NCBI GenBank assembly: GCA_030748555.1
Contig: JASMLT010000001.1
Location: 1-34,913, forward strand
Origin: Acidimicrobiales bacterium
GTDB taxonomy: Bacteria > Actinomycetota > Acidimicrobiia > Acidimicrobiales > MedAcidi-G1
Length of the DNA: 34,913 nucleotides
Reading direction: 5' to 3'
Positions 19,180-31,181 of this stretch are shown here, one piece after another. Both the position numbers and the translations under genes were made by a program. The notes below the pieces were generated by a model. That model did no database searches. It saw only the letters and a list, made by a program, of their open reading frames with translations, and was not told the origin of the DNA. The first letter of the stretch is position 1. Every line of letters starts with the position of its first letter.

Positions 19180-19935
19180 TTAGATCAAACCCCTCAAAGT
19201 TTCAGAAAGTCCACTTGCCTGAGATTTTATTTCTTCTTCATCTCCCGAACCCTCCGACAGTAACTCAACTAAATCAATTGCCCTTTCCCCAATTTCATCC
19301 CACAGATTTGCTTCGAATCCAAAAGGAGGTCTGTGCTCCACCAACAATGGGGTTAAGCGCAATATTTCACCCACTCCAGTATCATCTCGATGATCACGTC
19401 TAAGTCGGTCACATGAAACAAAAACTTCAGTCAAAAGCGAGTTCGCATCCAAACCATCAAGTTCTGGACGCTCATCATTGACAACTTGGAAAGCGTCAAG
19501 AGCAGTTTCAATAGCCTCTTCATCAGAAGCCTGAACTACAAGACCCCCTTCGTCATTAAATTCATAAGGGATTCCTAGTCGAACCAGTAAAGAGCTGAAC
19601 GAAGCTTGTTCTGAATCTGACCAACCTGTTGTTTCGTATTCAATTGTTTCGGCATCTGACGCAAGTGTTGGCAGAGAAGTTGATTCTGCTTCTTCAATCA
19701 ACAGGTCTGCGACTTCTTCATCTTCTTCGCGAACCACCAAAGTAGCCCCCTGCCAGACATGAGGAACCTCTTTCAATATTAGAAGTTGATCCAACACCAA
19801 CCGGGTTTCACCCGCCCATTCGTGTAATTCATATTCAATTTCTGCAGTTGAATCTGCCTCAATATTTTCCCTATCTTCAAACACTTCAGGCAGTTCGCTT
19901 GTTTCGCTTTTAGTTTGTCTTTTCCGCCACTTCAT
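19180..19935 (-). CDS. Acidic protein with two tandem DUF2007-like repeats
   Basis: The 251-residue soluble protein is strongly acidic. Two repeat units can be aligned by eye: residues about 33-85 (EYELHEWAGETRLVLDQLLI then KEVPHVWQGATLVVREEDEE) and about 97-150 (EYETTGWSDSEQASFSSLLV then LGIPYEFNDEGGLVVQASDE). Each has the beta-alpha-beta rhythm, with a helix followed by a short (G/E)(I/V)P(H/Y) turn, of small DUF2007/signal-transducing domains. A helical C-terminal domain of about 90 residues follows. Family assignment is tentative. It is the first gene of an operon with the thioesterase. AGGA lies seven bases before the ATG, so this leader appears to carry a normal ribosome binding site. 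Confidence 0.7.
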   Translation of the reverse strand: MKWRKRQTKSETSELPEVFEDRENIEADSTAEIEYELHEWAGETRLVLDQLLILKEVPHVWQGATLVVREEDEEVADLLIEEAESTSLPTLASDAETIEYETTGWSDSEQASFSSLLVRLGIPYEFNDEGGLVVQASDEEAIETALDAFQVVNDERPELDGLDANSLLTEVFVSCDRLRRDHRDDTGVGEILRLTPLLVEHRPPFGFEANLWDEIGERAIDLVELLSEGSGDEEEIKSQASGLSETLRGLI

Positions 19936-19996
19936 TCTCTTATCCTGACACTTTTCTCTATTGAAAAGCTAAACCGCCGATAATCCTTTCAGCGGA

Positions 19997-21013
19997 ATGC
20001 ACAAGAACTTCTCTAAGGCGCTAACGTCGCATTTAATGAGTGAAGAAGTTCAAACCCCAGACAGAAATCTCGCCTTAGAGCTCGTAAGAGTGACTGAAGC
20101 TGCAGCCGTGGTCGCAGCTAGATGGATGGGCAGAGGAGACAAAGAGGGTGCTGATGGTGGAGCTGTCAATGCTATGCGTCGTGTACTAGATACTGTAAAC
20201 ATGGACGGGATAGTTGTTATCGGTGAAGGCGAAAAAGATGAAGCACCGATGCTCGCTAATGGGGAAAAATGTGGAAATGGCAGTGGTCCTGAAACAGATA
20301 TTGCCGTTGATCCAATAGATGGAACGACACTTACAGCTCTTGGCAGAGCAAATGCAATATCAGTTATAGCTGTTAGTGATAAGGGAACAATGTTTGATCC
20401 TGGGCCTTGTGTATATATGGAGAAAATTGCTGTAGGGCCTGGATGTTCTGATGCAATAGATCTAGCAAAATCTCCAACTGAAAATCTTAAACATATTGCA
20501 GAAGCTAAGAATAAAACTGTCAGAGATCTAACTGCGGTAATTTTAGACCGCGATAGGCATTCGGATCTTATTTCTGAAGTACGTGAAGCGGGTGCGAGAA
20601 TACGTCTAATTTCTGATGGTGATGTAGCAGGTGCAATTTCCACTGCTTGGCCTGAGTCAGGTGCGGATGTTCTTTTCGGTATTGGAGGTACTCCTGAAGG
20701 AGTTATATCTGCTGCTGCTTTGAAATGCATGGGGGGATCGCTTCAAGGGCGTTTATGGCCACGTAACGAAAAGGAAAGAAAAGCCGCCGAAGAACTGGGC
20801 TACGATTTGGAAAGAATTTTAGATCTCGATGACCTAGTGTCAGGTAATAACTGTTTTTTTGCAGCTACTGGCATCACGGATGGTGACCTTCTTGAAGGAG
20901 TGAGGTATGCGGCAGGAATGGCTCATACAGAGTCTCTTGTTATGCGCTCCAAGTCCGGAACTGTAAGACTCATTAAAGCTCATCACCGATTAGATGATCT
21001 TGAGGATATTTAG
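19997..21013 (+). CDS. glpX: Class II fructose-1,6-bisphosphatase
   Basis: GlpX removes the 1-phosphate of fructose 1,6-bisphosphate in gluconeogenesis. It is the main form in Actinobacteria. The 338-residue protein shows [20 protein letters not shown], the metal-binding [11 protein letters not shown] and [16 protein letters not shown] and [16 protein letters not shown]. Conserved sequence begins at about residue 20. ATG 20036 (14th codon) is an alternative start, eight bases after a TAACGT hexamer, while ATG 19997 lies 12 bases after GATAAT. An intrinsic terminator follows the stop codon. Confidence 0.96.
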   Translation: MHKNFSKALTSHLMSEEVQTPDRNLALELVRVTEAAAVVAARWMGRGDKEGADGGAVNAMRRVLDTVNMDGIVVIGEGEKDEAPMLANGEKCGNGSGPETDIAVDPIDGTTLTALGRANAISVIAVSDKGTMFDPGPCVYMEKIAVGPGCSDAIDLAKSPTENLKHIAEAKNKTVRDLTAVILDRDRHSDLISEVREAGARIRLISDGDVAGAISTAWPESGADVLFGIGGTPEGVISAAALKCMGGSLQGRLWPRNEKERKAAEELGYDLERILDLDDLVSGNNCFFAATGITDGDLLEGVRYAAGMAHTESLVMRSKSGTVRLIKAHHRLDDLEDI

Positions 21014-21020
21014 AAATAAC

Positions 21021-21045
21021 GAAATCTAAAGCAGATTTCTTTTTT
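21021..21045 (+). terminator. Rho-independent terminator of glpX
   Basis: Stem GAAATCT (21021-21027) and AGATTTC (21033-21039) enclose a five-base loop AAAGC, followed by six T (21040-21045). It starts eight bases after the glpX stop. Its T-tract runs into the convergent atpC stop codon. It is the only clear intrinsic terminator in the window. Confidence 0.8.
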
Positions 21046-21442
21046 ATACTTCTACTCCTCCAACGCGGAGTCTCACTTCGGATCTTTCGAGCGAAGCAAG
21101 AGCTTCTTCATTCTCACTGTCTGATGAAATCAACTCCTGGGCAGCCGAACGGGCTTCCTGTGCCCTTTCAATATCAATCTCTTCAGCAGCTTCAGAAACA
21201 TCGGACAAAATACTTACTTTTGTCCCTGCGACTTGAACAAACCCTCTATGAACAGCGAACACATCTCTCTCACCATCTGGCCTTATTACTTCAACTGACC
21301 AGACCGAAAGAACACCAATAAATGGAACGTGTCCAGGTTGAAAAGCTATGTCCCCTCCTTCAACAGTCCGAGCGATCACCATCTCTGCTTCACCACTGTA
21401 TGAAATGGATTCCGGCGATACCAGCTCTACTTGAAAGGTCAT
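21044..21442 (-). CDS. atpC: ATP synthase F1 subunit epsilon
   Basis: This 132-residue subunit is the beta-sandwich plus helical hairpin that sits on gamma and can inhibit ATP hydrolysis. Typical features are FQVELVSPESISYSGEAEMV, GDIAFQPGHVPFIGVL and a C-terminal Glu-rich helix (RAQEARSAAQELI). It is the last gene of the atp operon, five bases after atpD. Confidence 0.95.
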   Translation of the reverse strand: MTFQVELVSPESISYSGEAEMVIARTVEGGDIAFQPGHVPFIGVLSVWSVEVIRPDGERDVFAVHRGFVQVAGTKVSILSDVSEAAEEIDIERAQEARSAAQELISSDSENEEALASLERSEVRLRVGGVEV

Positions 21443-21447
21443 AATTT

Positions 21448-23846
<2,399 letters not shown>

Positions 23847-23872
23847 TAGTAGCTCTCCAACTTGCCGGAAAT

Positions 23873-23889
23873 CCCAACGCTTTGTTGGG
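23873..23889 (-). other. RNA hairpin in the atpA-atpG gap
   Basis: CCCAAC (23873-23878), five-base loop, GTTGGG (23884-23889) form a six-base-pair perfect stem in the atp mRNA. There is no T-tract, so it is not an intrinsic terminator. It may affect mRNA processing or translation balance. Confidence 0.5.
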
Positions 23890-23907
23890 TTAGGAAAATA
23901 TTTCTCA

Positions 23908-25521
23908 CTAGGCCTCCGAAATATCCTCTTCAGGCAAGGTCGTCTCTGCATCAACAATGTTGGAATCTGTATCGGCAAACTCTGCATCTGGTGTCGCCTG
24001 AGTGGTATTTGTTCCTTCGAACTGATCTGAAAAAGCTGCTATTGCTGCTTCAAAAGCCGACTCGTCCTCTATATTTCCTGATTCACGTATTTCATTCAAA
24101 ATCGCTGCATGACGCGTCCTGAACCAGTCAAGTAGTTCTGATTCAAACCTACCTACATCAGCTATTTCAACGTTGTCCAAATGACCTCTGGTACCAGCCC
24201 AGATAGAAACCACTTGCTCTTCAACTAACAAGGGAGAGTTTAATCCTTGCTTTAACAACTCTGTTAACCGATAGCCTCGATCAAGTTGCGCTTGGGATAC
24301 TGCATCTAAGTCAGATCCGAATGCTGCAAAAGACTCCAGTTCACGGAATTGCTGCAAATCAGATTTTAATGTTCCTACCGCATTTTTCATTGCCTTTACT
24401 TGGGCTGCAGACCCGACTCTAGAGACAGAAATACCTACATCAATTGCAGGTCTTATACCTGATTTAAAGAGATCGTCTTGCAGGAATATCTGACCATCCG
24501 TAATGGAAATCACATTAGTGGGAATGAAAGCAGAAACATCTCCAGCTTTTGTCTCGATAACCGGCAAAGCTGTTAAAGAACCAGCCCCCTTGTCATCGCT
24601 TAACTTAGCTGCACGCTCCAAAAGTCTGCTGTGCAGGTAGAAGACATCTCCTGGGTATGCCTCTCTACCAGGAGGGCGTCTAAGCAGTAAAGACATCTGC
24701 CTATATGCTTCAGCCTGTTTTGACAAATCGTCGTAAACAGCTAGAGCGTGTTCACCGTTATCCATCCAATGCTGGCCAATCGCACAACCGGCATATGGCG
24801 CAAGATACTTGAAAGGAGCAGGGTCTGAAGCTGGAGCGACAACCACAACTGTGTAGTCCATAGCGCCATGAGATTCCAAAACTGCAACATTTTGTGCGAC
24901 AGTAGAAGCTTTCTGACCAATAGCCACATAAACACATTTCATGCCTTGCCCTGCCTGATTAATAATTGTGTCAATAGCAATAGTTGTTTTTCCTGTTTTT
25001 CGGTCACCAATTATGAGCTCGCGTTGGCCACGACCAATAGGCACCAGTGAATCAATTGCTTTGATTCCGGTCTGCATTGGTTCATGAACCGGTTTACGCC
25101 CCATAATTCCTGGAGCTTGAATCTCCATGCGTCTTGACTCTGTGTTAGTTAATGGACCTTTACCATCAATTGGTTCGCCAAGGGCGTTCACAACACGCCC
25201 TAAAAGGCCGTCACCTACCGGCAAAGAAAGGATGTCGCCAGTAGCACGGACAGTCTGACCTTCCTCAATGTCATCGACTTCCCCAAGGACCACTGCACCA
25301 ATTGAACCTTCGTCCAGATTTAGAGCTAGCCCGAAAGTGCCGCTCTCAAATTGTAATAACTCATTTACTGCCGCGTCGGGCAAACCTGAAACTCTGGCGA
25401 TTCCATCTCCCACTTCAAGCACCCGTCCCACTTGGCTTTGTTCTAAACCAGGTTCAAAACCTTCTAGGTTTTTCTGGATTGATGCAGCTATGTCAGCGGT
25501 GCTGATTGTCAATTCAGTCAT
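23908..25521 (-). CDS. atpA: ATP synthase F1 subunit alpha (with acidic C-terminal tail)
   Basis: This regulatory nucleotide-binding subunit has 537 residues. Walker [11 protein letters not shown] begins at 172; [40 protein letters not shown] and [10 protein letters not shown] are all present. The last 35-40 residues, from about [11 protein letters not shown] to DISEA, extend beyond the Escherichia coli protein (513 residues) and are acidic and low-complexity. Mycobacterial alpha subunits also carry a C-terminal extension, which restrains ATP hydrolysis. The start ATG has a purine-rich GAGAG site and lies 29 bases after atpH. Confidence 0.98.
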   Translation of the reverse strand: MTELTISTADIAASIQKNLEGFEPGLEQSQVGRVLEVGDGIARVSGLPDAAVNELLQFESGTFGLALNLDEGSIGAVVLGEVDDIEEGQTVRATGDILSLPVGDGLLGRVVNALGEPIDGKGPLTNTESRRMEIQAPGIMGRKPVHEPMQTGIKAIDSLVPIGRGQRELIIGDRKTGKTTIAIDTIINQAGQGMKCVYVAIGQKASTVAQNVAVLESHGAMDYTVVVVAPASDPAPFKYLAPYAGCAIGQHWMDNGEHALAVYDDLSKQAEAYRQMSLLLRRPPGREAYPGDVFYLHSRLLERAAKLSDDKGAGSLTALPVIETKAGDVSAFIPTNVISITDGQIFLQDDLFKSGIRPAIDVGISVSRVGSAAQVKAMKNAVGTLKSDLQQFRELESFAAFGSDLDAVSQAQLDRGYRLTELLKQGLNSPLLVEEQVVSIWAGTRGHLDNVEIADVGRFESELLDWFRTRHAAILNEIRESGNIEDESAFEAAIAAFSDQFEGTNTTQATPDAEFADTDSNIVDAETTLPEEDISEA

Positions 25522-25550
25522 GTTTCTCTCTCGTCTCGATTGCTTTCTTC

Positions 25551-26081
25551 CTACCGGAAATTCTCTCGAAGTTGGTTCAAACGGCGACGGACGCTTCCGT
25601 CAATAATGTCATCACCAATCTCTGTAACTAATCCACCTATTACAGATGGGTCAATTACTACTTTTACTTCTACATCTTTATTAGTAGCTCCACTTAATGC
25701 CGTTACTAATTTGGCTTTTTGACCGTCATCTAGTTCAACAGCAGAACGAACCGTAGCGACCGTTTTATTTCTAGAAGCTGCACTACGTTCAATAAACGCA
25801 TCAATGATGCTCGAAAAACGTGTAGAGCGCCCTGAAGCAACAATCATCGACACCAATGCCTTAGTGGTTGAACAAGCCGATCCTCCTAATAGGTCTTCGA
25901 CGATCTGCTGCCTGCGATGAACTGGTAGGGACGAATCATCCAAAGTTGCTTGGAGATTCTCATCTGAGCTTAATGCTTGTGAAAATCTAAATAACTCATC
26001 TTCAACAGTCGCCAAAACATCATTTGCTGCTGCAACAGCAAACAAAGCATCAGCGTAACCAGCAATTGCATTATCAGCCAT
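25551..26081 (-). CDS. atpH: ATP synthase F1 subunit delta
   Basis: This is the peripheral-stalk cap that joins F1 to the b subunits, 176 residues. It has an N-terminal six-helix domain ([12 protein letters not shown]) and the family C-terminal signature [21 protein letters not shown]. Unlike the fused b-delta gene of mycobacteria, it is a separate gene, two bases after atpF. Confidence 0.95.
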   Translation of the reverse strand: MADNAIAGYADALFAVAAANDVLATVEDELFRFSQALSSDENLQATLDDSSLPVHRRQQIVEDLLGGSACSTTKALVSMIVASGRSTRFSSIIDAFIERSAASRNKTVATVRSAVELDDGQKAKLVTALSGATNKDVEVKVVIDPSVIGGLVTEIGDDIIDGSVRRRLNQLRENFR

Positions 26082-26083
26082 TG

Positions 26084-26809
26084 TTAGCTTCCAGCCACTT
26101 CATCAATGTATTGGTCTACAAGTCTTCTTTGAGCATCGTCATCCAAACTACTTTGAACTACTTTTTCAGCTGCCCCGAGAGCGATTCCTGCAACTTCAGC
26201 CCTTAGATCTGCAATCGCTTGCTGCCTTGACGCCTCAATTTCACTCGCAGCTCTCGATTTCATCTCAGAAATGTCAGTTTCTGCTTTTGCTACCAAATCT
26301 GCACGTACCTGATCGGCTGCTCCTCTAGCTTCATCAATTAGGCGCGATGCTTCATTTTTCGCATCAGCCAAACGTGCTTCATAGTCATCATGAACACTCT
26401 GTGCATCCGTTTTCGCTTTCTCTGCTGCATCTAAGTCATCGCGGATCTTGTCTGCTCGAGCATCCATTGCAGCTTTAACTGCCGGGAAGCCTTTCTTGAC
26501 CATCACTACAAATAAAATTAAGAAAGCGCCACCACCCCAAATAATCTCATTTAATTCGGGAAGTATTGGACTAGGTGCTTCAAAACAGCCTTCAAGTTCG
26601 TCCTGCAATTCTTCCTCGTGAAGATGATGCACTTGTATTTCTACATGTTCATGATTTACATCTCCATGTATTTCACCATGATGTTCAAGCACTTCGGCCA
26701 TACAACCACCAACAGTTTCACCTGATGCAGAGGCCGGTACCGCAAATACAAACAGCCCTAACGTTGCTAAAAGCAACGACAAACCCAGTCTGATTCCTCG
26801 TTGTCTCAT
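26084..26809 (-). CDS. atpF: ATP synthase Fo subunit b with signal-like N-terminus and His-rich segment
   Basis: This is the peripheral-stalk subunit. At 241 residues it is far longer than the Escherichia coli protein (156). Residues 1-29 resemble a signal peptide (MRQRGIRLGLSLLLATL, AVPASAS cleavage-like site). Residues 36-75 form a segment with eight His (43, 44, 48, 53, 55, 61, 62, 64) flanked by Cys36 and Cys75, which would lie outside the cytoplasmic membrane. The normal b membrane helix follows (about 86-104, IIWGGGAFLILFVVMVKKG), then the long coiled-coil dimerisation helix (DARADKIRDDLDAAEKAKTD onward). Ribosome binding site AAGGAAG. atpH begins two bases after its stop. Confidence 0.93.
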   Translation of the reverse strand: MRQRGIRLGLSLLLATLGLFVFAVPASASGETVGGCMAEVLEHHGEIHGDVNHEHVEIQVHHLHEEELQDELEGCFEAPSPILPELNEIIWGGGAFLILFVVMVKKGFPAVKAAMDARADKIRDDLDAAEKAKTDAQSVHDDYEARLADAKNEASRLIDEARGAADQVRADLVAKAETDISEMKSRAASEIEASRQQAIADLRAEVAGIALGAAEKVVQSSLDDDAQRRLVDQYIDEVAGS

Positions 26810-26839
26810 AAATTTCGACTTCCTTTCGATACCTAAGTT

Positions 26840-27186
<347 letters not shown>

Positions 27187-27191
27187 GCGAT

Positions 27192-27959
27192 CTAGTGTTC
27201 TGCGTGCATCGAACCACCGATGTAAACGGCAGTCAGAATAGTAAAGATAAAGGCTTGCAAAACAGAAACCAAAATCTCAAAACCTGTCATTAATACGAGC
27301 ATCGCAAAAGGTGCGGCAGCACCTACGTACCCGTTATTCCATAGAGTGTGAGTAAGGATAGCGAACGTGACTAACAGAAGGTGTCCTGCAACCATATTTG
27401 CCCACAATCGAATAGCCAAAGAAAACGGTCTAACAACAAATGTTGAAACCAGTTCAATCGGAGTAACGATTAGATATAGAGCTTTAGGAACTCCAGGTGG
27501 GAACAAGGAATTCTTCAAATATCCGAAAAATCCTTGAGAACGTATGCCTACAAAGTTGTAAATCACCCAAACGACTAAGGCCAAAGTTATAGGAACAGCC
27601 ATTCTGCTGTTAGCAGGGAACTGTATTCCTGGAACTACTTCAAAAATGTTTGAAAAAAGTATAAAGAAGAACATTGTGGTCAGGAATGGTAAATACTTTT
27701 TACCCTCTGGTCCCATTGTCTCCATCACTACTGACTCTTCTACGAAAGTAACCCCTGATTCCGCTACATGTTGCACACCTACTGGTACTAACGAACCTCG
27801 TTGCCTACCTGCAGTTAGAAAGATTGCCGACGTTATTAAAACAGCGGCGAGATATATAAGCACCGTCTTATTAACAGCAAATAAAGAACCAGAAAAAATT
27901 ATGTCAGGCCATTCAAAAAGATGACTTACAGGTGGGAATTCCAAAGCAAAAACATTCAC
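27192..27959 (-). CDS. atpB: ATP synthase Fo subunit a
   Basis: This is the stator membrane subunit that forms the proton half-channels, 255 residues. The essential Arg184 is in FSLAIRLWANMVAGH. About six membrane segments are seen, and the C-terminal YIGGSMHAEH is typical. The start is GTG, two bases after the preceding stop codon, so translation is probably coupled. Confidence 0.97.
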   Translation of the reverse strand: MNVFALEFPPVSHLFEWPDIIFSGSLFAVNKTVLIYLAAVLITSAIFLTAGRQRGSLVPVGVQHVAESGVTFVEESVVMETMGPEGKKYLPFLTTMFFFILFSNIFEVVPGIQFPANSRMAVPITLALVVWVIYNFVGIRSQGFFGYLKNSLFPPGVPKALYLIVTPIELVSTFVVRPFSLAIRLWANMVAGHLLLVTFAILTHTLWNNGYVGAAAPFAMLVLMTGFEILVSVLQAFIFTILTAVYIGGSMHAEH

Positions 27960-27961
27960 AA

Positions 27962-28432
27962 TTAGCGAATCTCCTTTGAACTAGTTGGCTTCAAATCAGG
28001 ATAAGCCAAAGAAGCTGATATATAACGTGTCTCTGTAGCAAGTAAACCTAAATGTGTCACTAGAAGAGTCATAGCAAAAGGAACAGTATCAAACCAATCG
28101 AAGGATCGAACTGACATGACAACTCCGGTCAATATTGCCAACCTGACTACATATCCTCCTAGTACTGACCCATAAAGCATGTTCGGAGAAATTTTCACGC
28201 TTCTCGTAATGATTGCGGCACCAGCCAAAAAATTGAAAGACACGAGAACGAGAGCCAGTAGAGCAGAAACAGCTCCACTCAAACCCCAGCCAATAGCAGA
28301 AACAATTAGAAACAAAGGGGAGACCCACAAAGCCCTTAAAGCTAAGTGATTAGCTATACGCTTTTCTGGCTGCCCTGAGACGCTTTCCACTATTAATTCT
28401 TCTTCCGGTTTCTGTTTAATTGACATTTTCAT
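27962..28432 (-). CDS. ATP synthase subunit I-like membrane protein
   Basis: The 156-residue protein (from ATG 28432; a second ATG is at 28426) has a polar N-terminus of about 40 residues and four hydrophobic segments. Position directly before atpB and its size and topology match AtpI-type assembly factors that help build the c-ring. Sequence similarity to AtpI is weak by eye, so the name rests mostly on context. A longer open frame to 28516 runs into the upstream gene and is not favoured. Its start overlaps the end of that gene by 17 bases. Confidence 0.75.
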   Translation of the reverse strand: MKMSIKQKPEEELIVESVSGQPEKRIANHLALRALWVSPLFLIVSAIGWGLSGAVSALLALVLVSFNFLAGAAIITRSVKISPNMLYGSVLGGYVVRLAILTGVVMSVRSFDWFDTVPFAMTLLVTHLGLLATETRYISASLAYPDLKPTSSKEIR

Positions 28433-28688
28433 TTCCCAGCAACCACGTTTCACGTCGCTGTTCTGCCTCTTCGGTGAGTCTAAGGGTGTATTGCTTATAA
28501 AGACGCCACGAAGCATAAGTGATAGTTACTACTACAAATACCAAAGTGAATAAGGGAAAGATTTCAAGTTTTCTGTCTAGAAGCCATCCTAGAAATCCAA
28601 AGATCGCAGGAGTTGCGACAAGTTCAAATGCCGCTGCCGTAGCGTCACCAGAACCTTGTTTCATCTCACGTTTTTCAGATTTGATCAT
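28416..28688 (-). CDS. AtpZ/AtpI family protein
   Basis: The 90-residue protein has two membrane helices joined by a short DRK loop (ATPAIFGFLGWLLDRKLEIF, then FTLVFVVVTITYASWRLYKQ). This is the usual AtpZ pattern (ATPase_gene1 family), a putative Mg2+/Ca2+-transport or assembly factor encoded at the head of atp operons. GAGG lies eight bases before the ATG. It is the first gene of the atp cluster after a 96-base gap. Confidence 0.82.
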   Translation of the reverse strand: MIKSEKREMKQGSGDATAAAFELVATPAIFGFLGWLLDRKLEIFPLFTLVFVVVTITYASWRLYKQYTLRLTEEAEQRRETWLLGNENVN

Positions 28689-28784
28689 CCAAGTTACCTC
28701 GGTATTAATTTGTTATTTAAAAATAAAATGCTCAGAAAATTTAAATATTCGACCGCATGTGAATCTAGATTCTTTCTCACGTGC
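28689..28784 (-). promoter_or_regulatory. Presumed atp operon promoter region
   Basis: This 96-base gap between wecA and atpZ is AT-rich and contains a perfect 12-base palindrome GAATCTAGATTC (28761-28772), with several -10-like hexamers such as TAAATT and TATTTT downstream. I cannot pick one promoter. Unlike other transcription units here, atpZ has a Shine-Dalgarno (GAGG), so a leadered mRNA is likely. No T-tract follows the palindrome, so it is not a wecA terminator. Confidence 0.4.
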
Positions 28785-29933
28785 TCACAACTCGGGGGGA
28801 CGGTCATCTGCCACAATTTCATTTTTTTTTGGTTTATTTGTCTGCAAACGCGGATGAAGCAACGTAAACAGAATTAGGCATACTCCTGCTATACCCATTG
28901 GAACGATCCCATCACCACGTCCGCTGTAAGTTGGCCATAAGACGAACCCTGACAATAAAGCAGTCCAAGCCCACAGAATAAAAACAACTCTTCGGTGTCC
29001 ATGACCCAGCCTCAAAAGTCTGTGGTGTAAATGGTCTTTGTCAGCAGTCGTTACAGATAAACCTGGTGTAGCAATTCTTCTAATAATTGCGAATAAAACA
29101 TCAATTATCGGCACGCCTAAAATCACTAAAGGAATTAGCAACGGTGCAAAGAAAAAGAAAGACTGACCACTGTAGGCAGCATCTGTCCTTCCTCCGACAG
29201 AAACAGTAGCTGCTGCTAGAAGCACACCTAACATGAGAGCACCACCATCCCCCATGAATATTTTTGCCGGATGTGCATTATGTGGTAAAAACCCAAAGCA
29301 CACACCTGCAATAAGAACGGCAATAAGTGAACCAGGGTTTTCTTCAAACAAGACACCCTCATTGGTTAGACGAATAGCATAAATCACAAAAGTTGTCGCT
29401 GCGATAGCGACAATCCCAGTTGCTAAACCATCTAAACCGTCGATCAAATTGATTGCATTGGCCAAAAGCACAACCCATAAAACTGTCGCTAATGCAGCTA
29501 GATCAGGGGAAAGTAATACAACGTCAACAAAAGGAATTCGTAGCACCACTAAAGACACACCCACCAGTGATAGAACACTTCCTGCTATTACCATCCCAGC
29601 GATTTTTGCTGGGGCTGATATTGGTCTCACATCGTCGATAACGCCAACCCCACACATAGCAATGGCTGCTACTAGAACTCCTACTATCTCTGATCGGGCG
29701 GAAAACACTTCGGAAAAATCACCTATCAACCAAGCGAAGAGTGCACCGGCGAGTAATCCAAACAACATTGCAGGTCCACCTAAGTGTGGAGTAGGTAGTT
29801 CGTGTACGTCTCTGTCATCTGGAGCGGAAATAACTCCGAAACGCTCAGCTGTTTTACGTGCTAAGGGAGTTGCAATAAAAGTCGCAATAGCTGCTACTCC
29901 TCCGACTGTCAGATAAGCAATGGCTCCGGGCAT
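28785..29933 (-). CDS. wecA: Undecaprenyl-phosphate N-acetylhexosamine-1-phosphate transferase (WecA/TagO type)
   Basis: This polytopic enzyme starts envelope polysaccharide synthesis by transferring a sugar-1-phosphate to undecaprenyl phosphate. The 382-residue protein shows HELPTPHLGGPAM, GVIDDVR (the DDxx motif), NAINLIDGLDGLATG, FMGDGGALMLG and the C-terminal DKDHLHHRLLRLGH that separates WecA-type from MraY. About eleven membrane helices. It follows glyA by seven bases and precedes the atp cluster, an arrangement seen in other actinobacteria. Confidence 0.93.
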   Translation of the reverse strand: MPGAIAYLTVGGVAAIATFIATPLARKTAERFGVISAPDDRDVHELPTPHLGGPAMLFGLLAGALFAWLIGDFSEVFSARSEIVGVLVAAIAMCGVGVIDDVRPISAPAKIAGMVIAGSVLSLVGVSLVVLRIPFVDVVLLSPDLAALATVLWVVLLANAINLIDGLDGLATGIVAIAATTFVIYAIRLTNEGVLFEENPGSLIAVLIAGVCFGFLPHNAHPAKIFMGDGGALMLGVLLAAATVSVGGRTDAAYSGQSFFFFAPLLIPLVILGVPIIDVLFAIIRRIATPGLSVTTADKDHLHHRLLRLGHGHRRVVFILWAWTALLSGFVLWPTYSGRGDGIVPMGIAGVCLILFTLLHPRLQTNKPKKNEIVADDRPPEL

Positions 29934-29939
29934 ACTTTT

Positions 29940-31181
29940 CTAACCACCATAAGGGGTGAAAGAACTACAAAGCTCTGCAACCTCTTTCCTTATCGTAGAA
30001 AGTGAATTTGAATCTTTTCTATCGCGTAATGCACGGGTCATTAACTGGGCGATAACTACCATCTCATTTTCAGTCATTCCTTGCGTGGTGGTCGAAGGGG
30101 TTCCAAGACGAACACCACTTGTAACAAAGGGAGAACGTGGGTCGTCCGGCACTGTATTTTTATTCAATGTTATGCCAGCTTCATCAAGAACGATCTGGGC
30201 TTCGGCTCCAGTTATTTCTTCATCAAATGTTCTTAAATCGACTATAAGCAGATGATTGTCGGTACCTCCTGCTACAAGTCTGAACCCTTCATGACTTAGA
30301 GCTTCTGCAAGAGCTTGGGCGTTGCTTACGATCTGTCTCGAATAAATTTCAAAGGAAGGATCTAAAGCTTCTGCAAAAGCTACAGCTTTGGCAGCTATGT
30401 GATGCTCCAAAGGGCCACCTTGCAAACCAGGAAAAATTGCTTTGTCAATCGCTGAAGAAAGTTCTTCGGTGCTAAGGATACAACCTCCTCTTGGCCCCCT
30501 AAGAGTCTTATGCGTTGTGAACGTAACAACATCACAATGTGGAACGGGGTTTGGATGTGCTTTCCCCGCGATAAGTCCCGCTATATGAGCTGCATCAAAC
30601 ATCAAATAAGCACCCACGGAATCAGCTATTTCTCTTATTGGACCAGCTTCTATTACTCTTGGGTATGCGGTAGCCCCTAAAACTATGAGTTTCGGTTTTG
30701 CTTCTTCAGCCTTTCGTTGCAAGTCTTCTATATCAATTAGTTCTTCTTCGGTAAGACCGTATGAAACAAAGTTATAAAGCTTGCCACTGAAATTAACTGG
30801 TGAACCATGCGTTAAATGACCGCCATGGTCAAGCCTCAAACCAAGAACTGTGTCACCAGGTTCTAATAGAGCTTGATAAACAGCCATGTTCGCATTTGCT
30901 CCTGCGTGAGGCTGAACGTTCGCATGGTCAGCTCCAAACAACTTATTGATCCGATCACATGCGAGACTTTCTGCTTCATCGACATGAACATTCCCGCCGT
31001 AATATCTTTTTCCCGGATAGCCCTCTGAATACTTGTTAGTGAAGACAGAACCAGTTGCTGCTAGGACCGCAGGTGATGCAAAATTCTCAGACGCTATTAA
31101 TTGCAGTGTGGTGTTCTGACGATGGATTTCTCGATCAATGATTTCGAATAATTCTTCGTCTTTAAGGTTAGGCCATGGCAT
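29940..31181 (-). CDS. glyA: Serine hydroxymethyltransferase
   Basis: This PLP enzyme interconverts serine and glycine with tetrahydrofolate, a main source of one-carbon units. The 413-residue protein shows [41 protein letters not shown] and the PLP lysine Lys225 in [13 protein letters not shown]. The ATG is nine bases after AGGGGA, a normal ribosome binding site. It is cotranscribed with wecA. Confidence 0.98.
   Translation of the reverse strand: MPWPNLKDEELFEIIDREIHRQNTTLQLIASENFASPAVLAATGSVFTNKYSEGYPGKRYYGGNVHVDEAESLACDRINKLFGADHANVQPHAGANANMAVYQALLEPGDTVLGLRLDHGGHLTHGSPVNFSGKLYNFVSYGLTEEELIDIEDLQRKAEEAKPKLIVLGATAYPRVIEAGPIREIADSVGAYLMFDAAHIAGLIAGKAHPNPVPHCDVVTFTTHKTLRGPRGGCILSTEELSSAIDKAIFPGLQGGPLEHHIAAKAVAFAEALDPSFEIYSRQIVSNAQALAEALSHEGFRLVAGGTDNHLLIVDLRTFDEEITGAEAQIVLDEAGITLNKNTVPDDPRSPFVTSGVRLGTPSTTTQGMTENEMVVIAQLMTRALRDRKDSNSLSTIRKEVAELCSSFTPYGG

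Noticed and set aside
20050..20730. A 226-codon open frame on the strand opposite glpX
   Set aside because: It lies wholly within the strongly conserved glpX gene, has low-complexity Ser/Pro/Ile-rich composition typical of an antisense shadow, and has no promoter-like hexamer.
23847..23987. N-terminal extension of atpG into atpA
   Set aside because: AtpG begins at MAGGKERVL (ATG 23846) with a good ribosome binding site. The 47 upstream residues are a shadow of atpA and of the intergenic hairpin.
28433..28516. N-terminal extension of the AtpI-like gene
   Set aside because: It overlaps the conserved AtpZ-family gene in another frame; ATG 28432 gives a normal length.
29449..29916. A 155-codon open frame opposite wecA
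   Set aside because: It is a Thr/Ser/Pro-rich shadow of the membrane helices of wecA.
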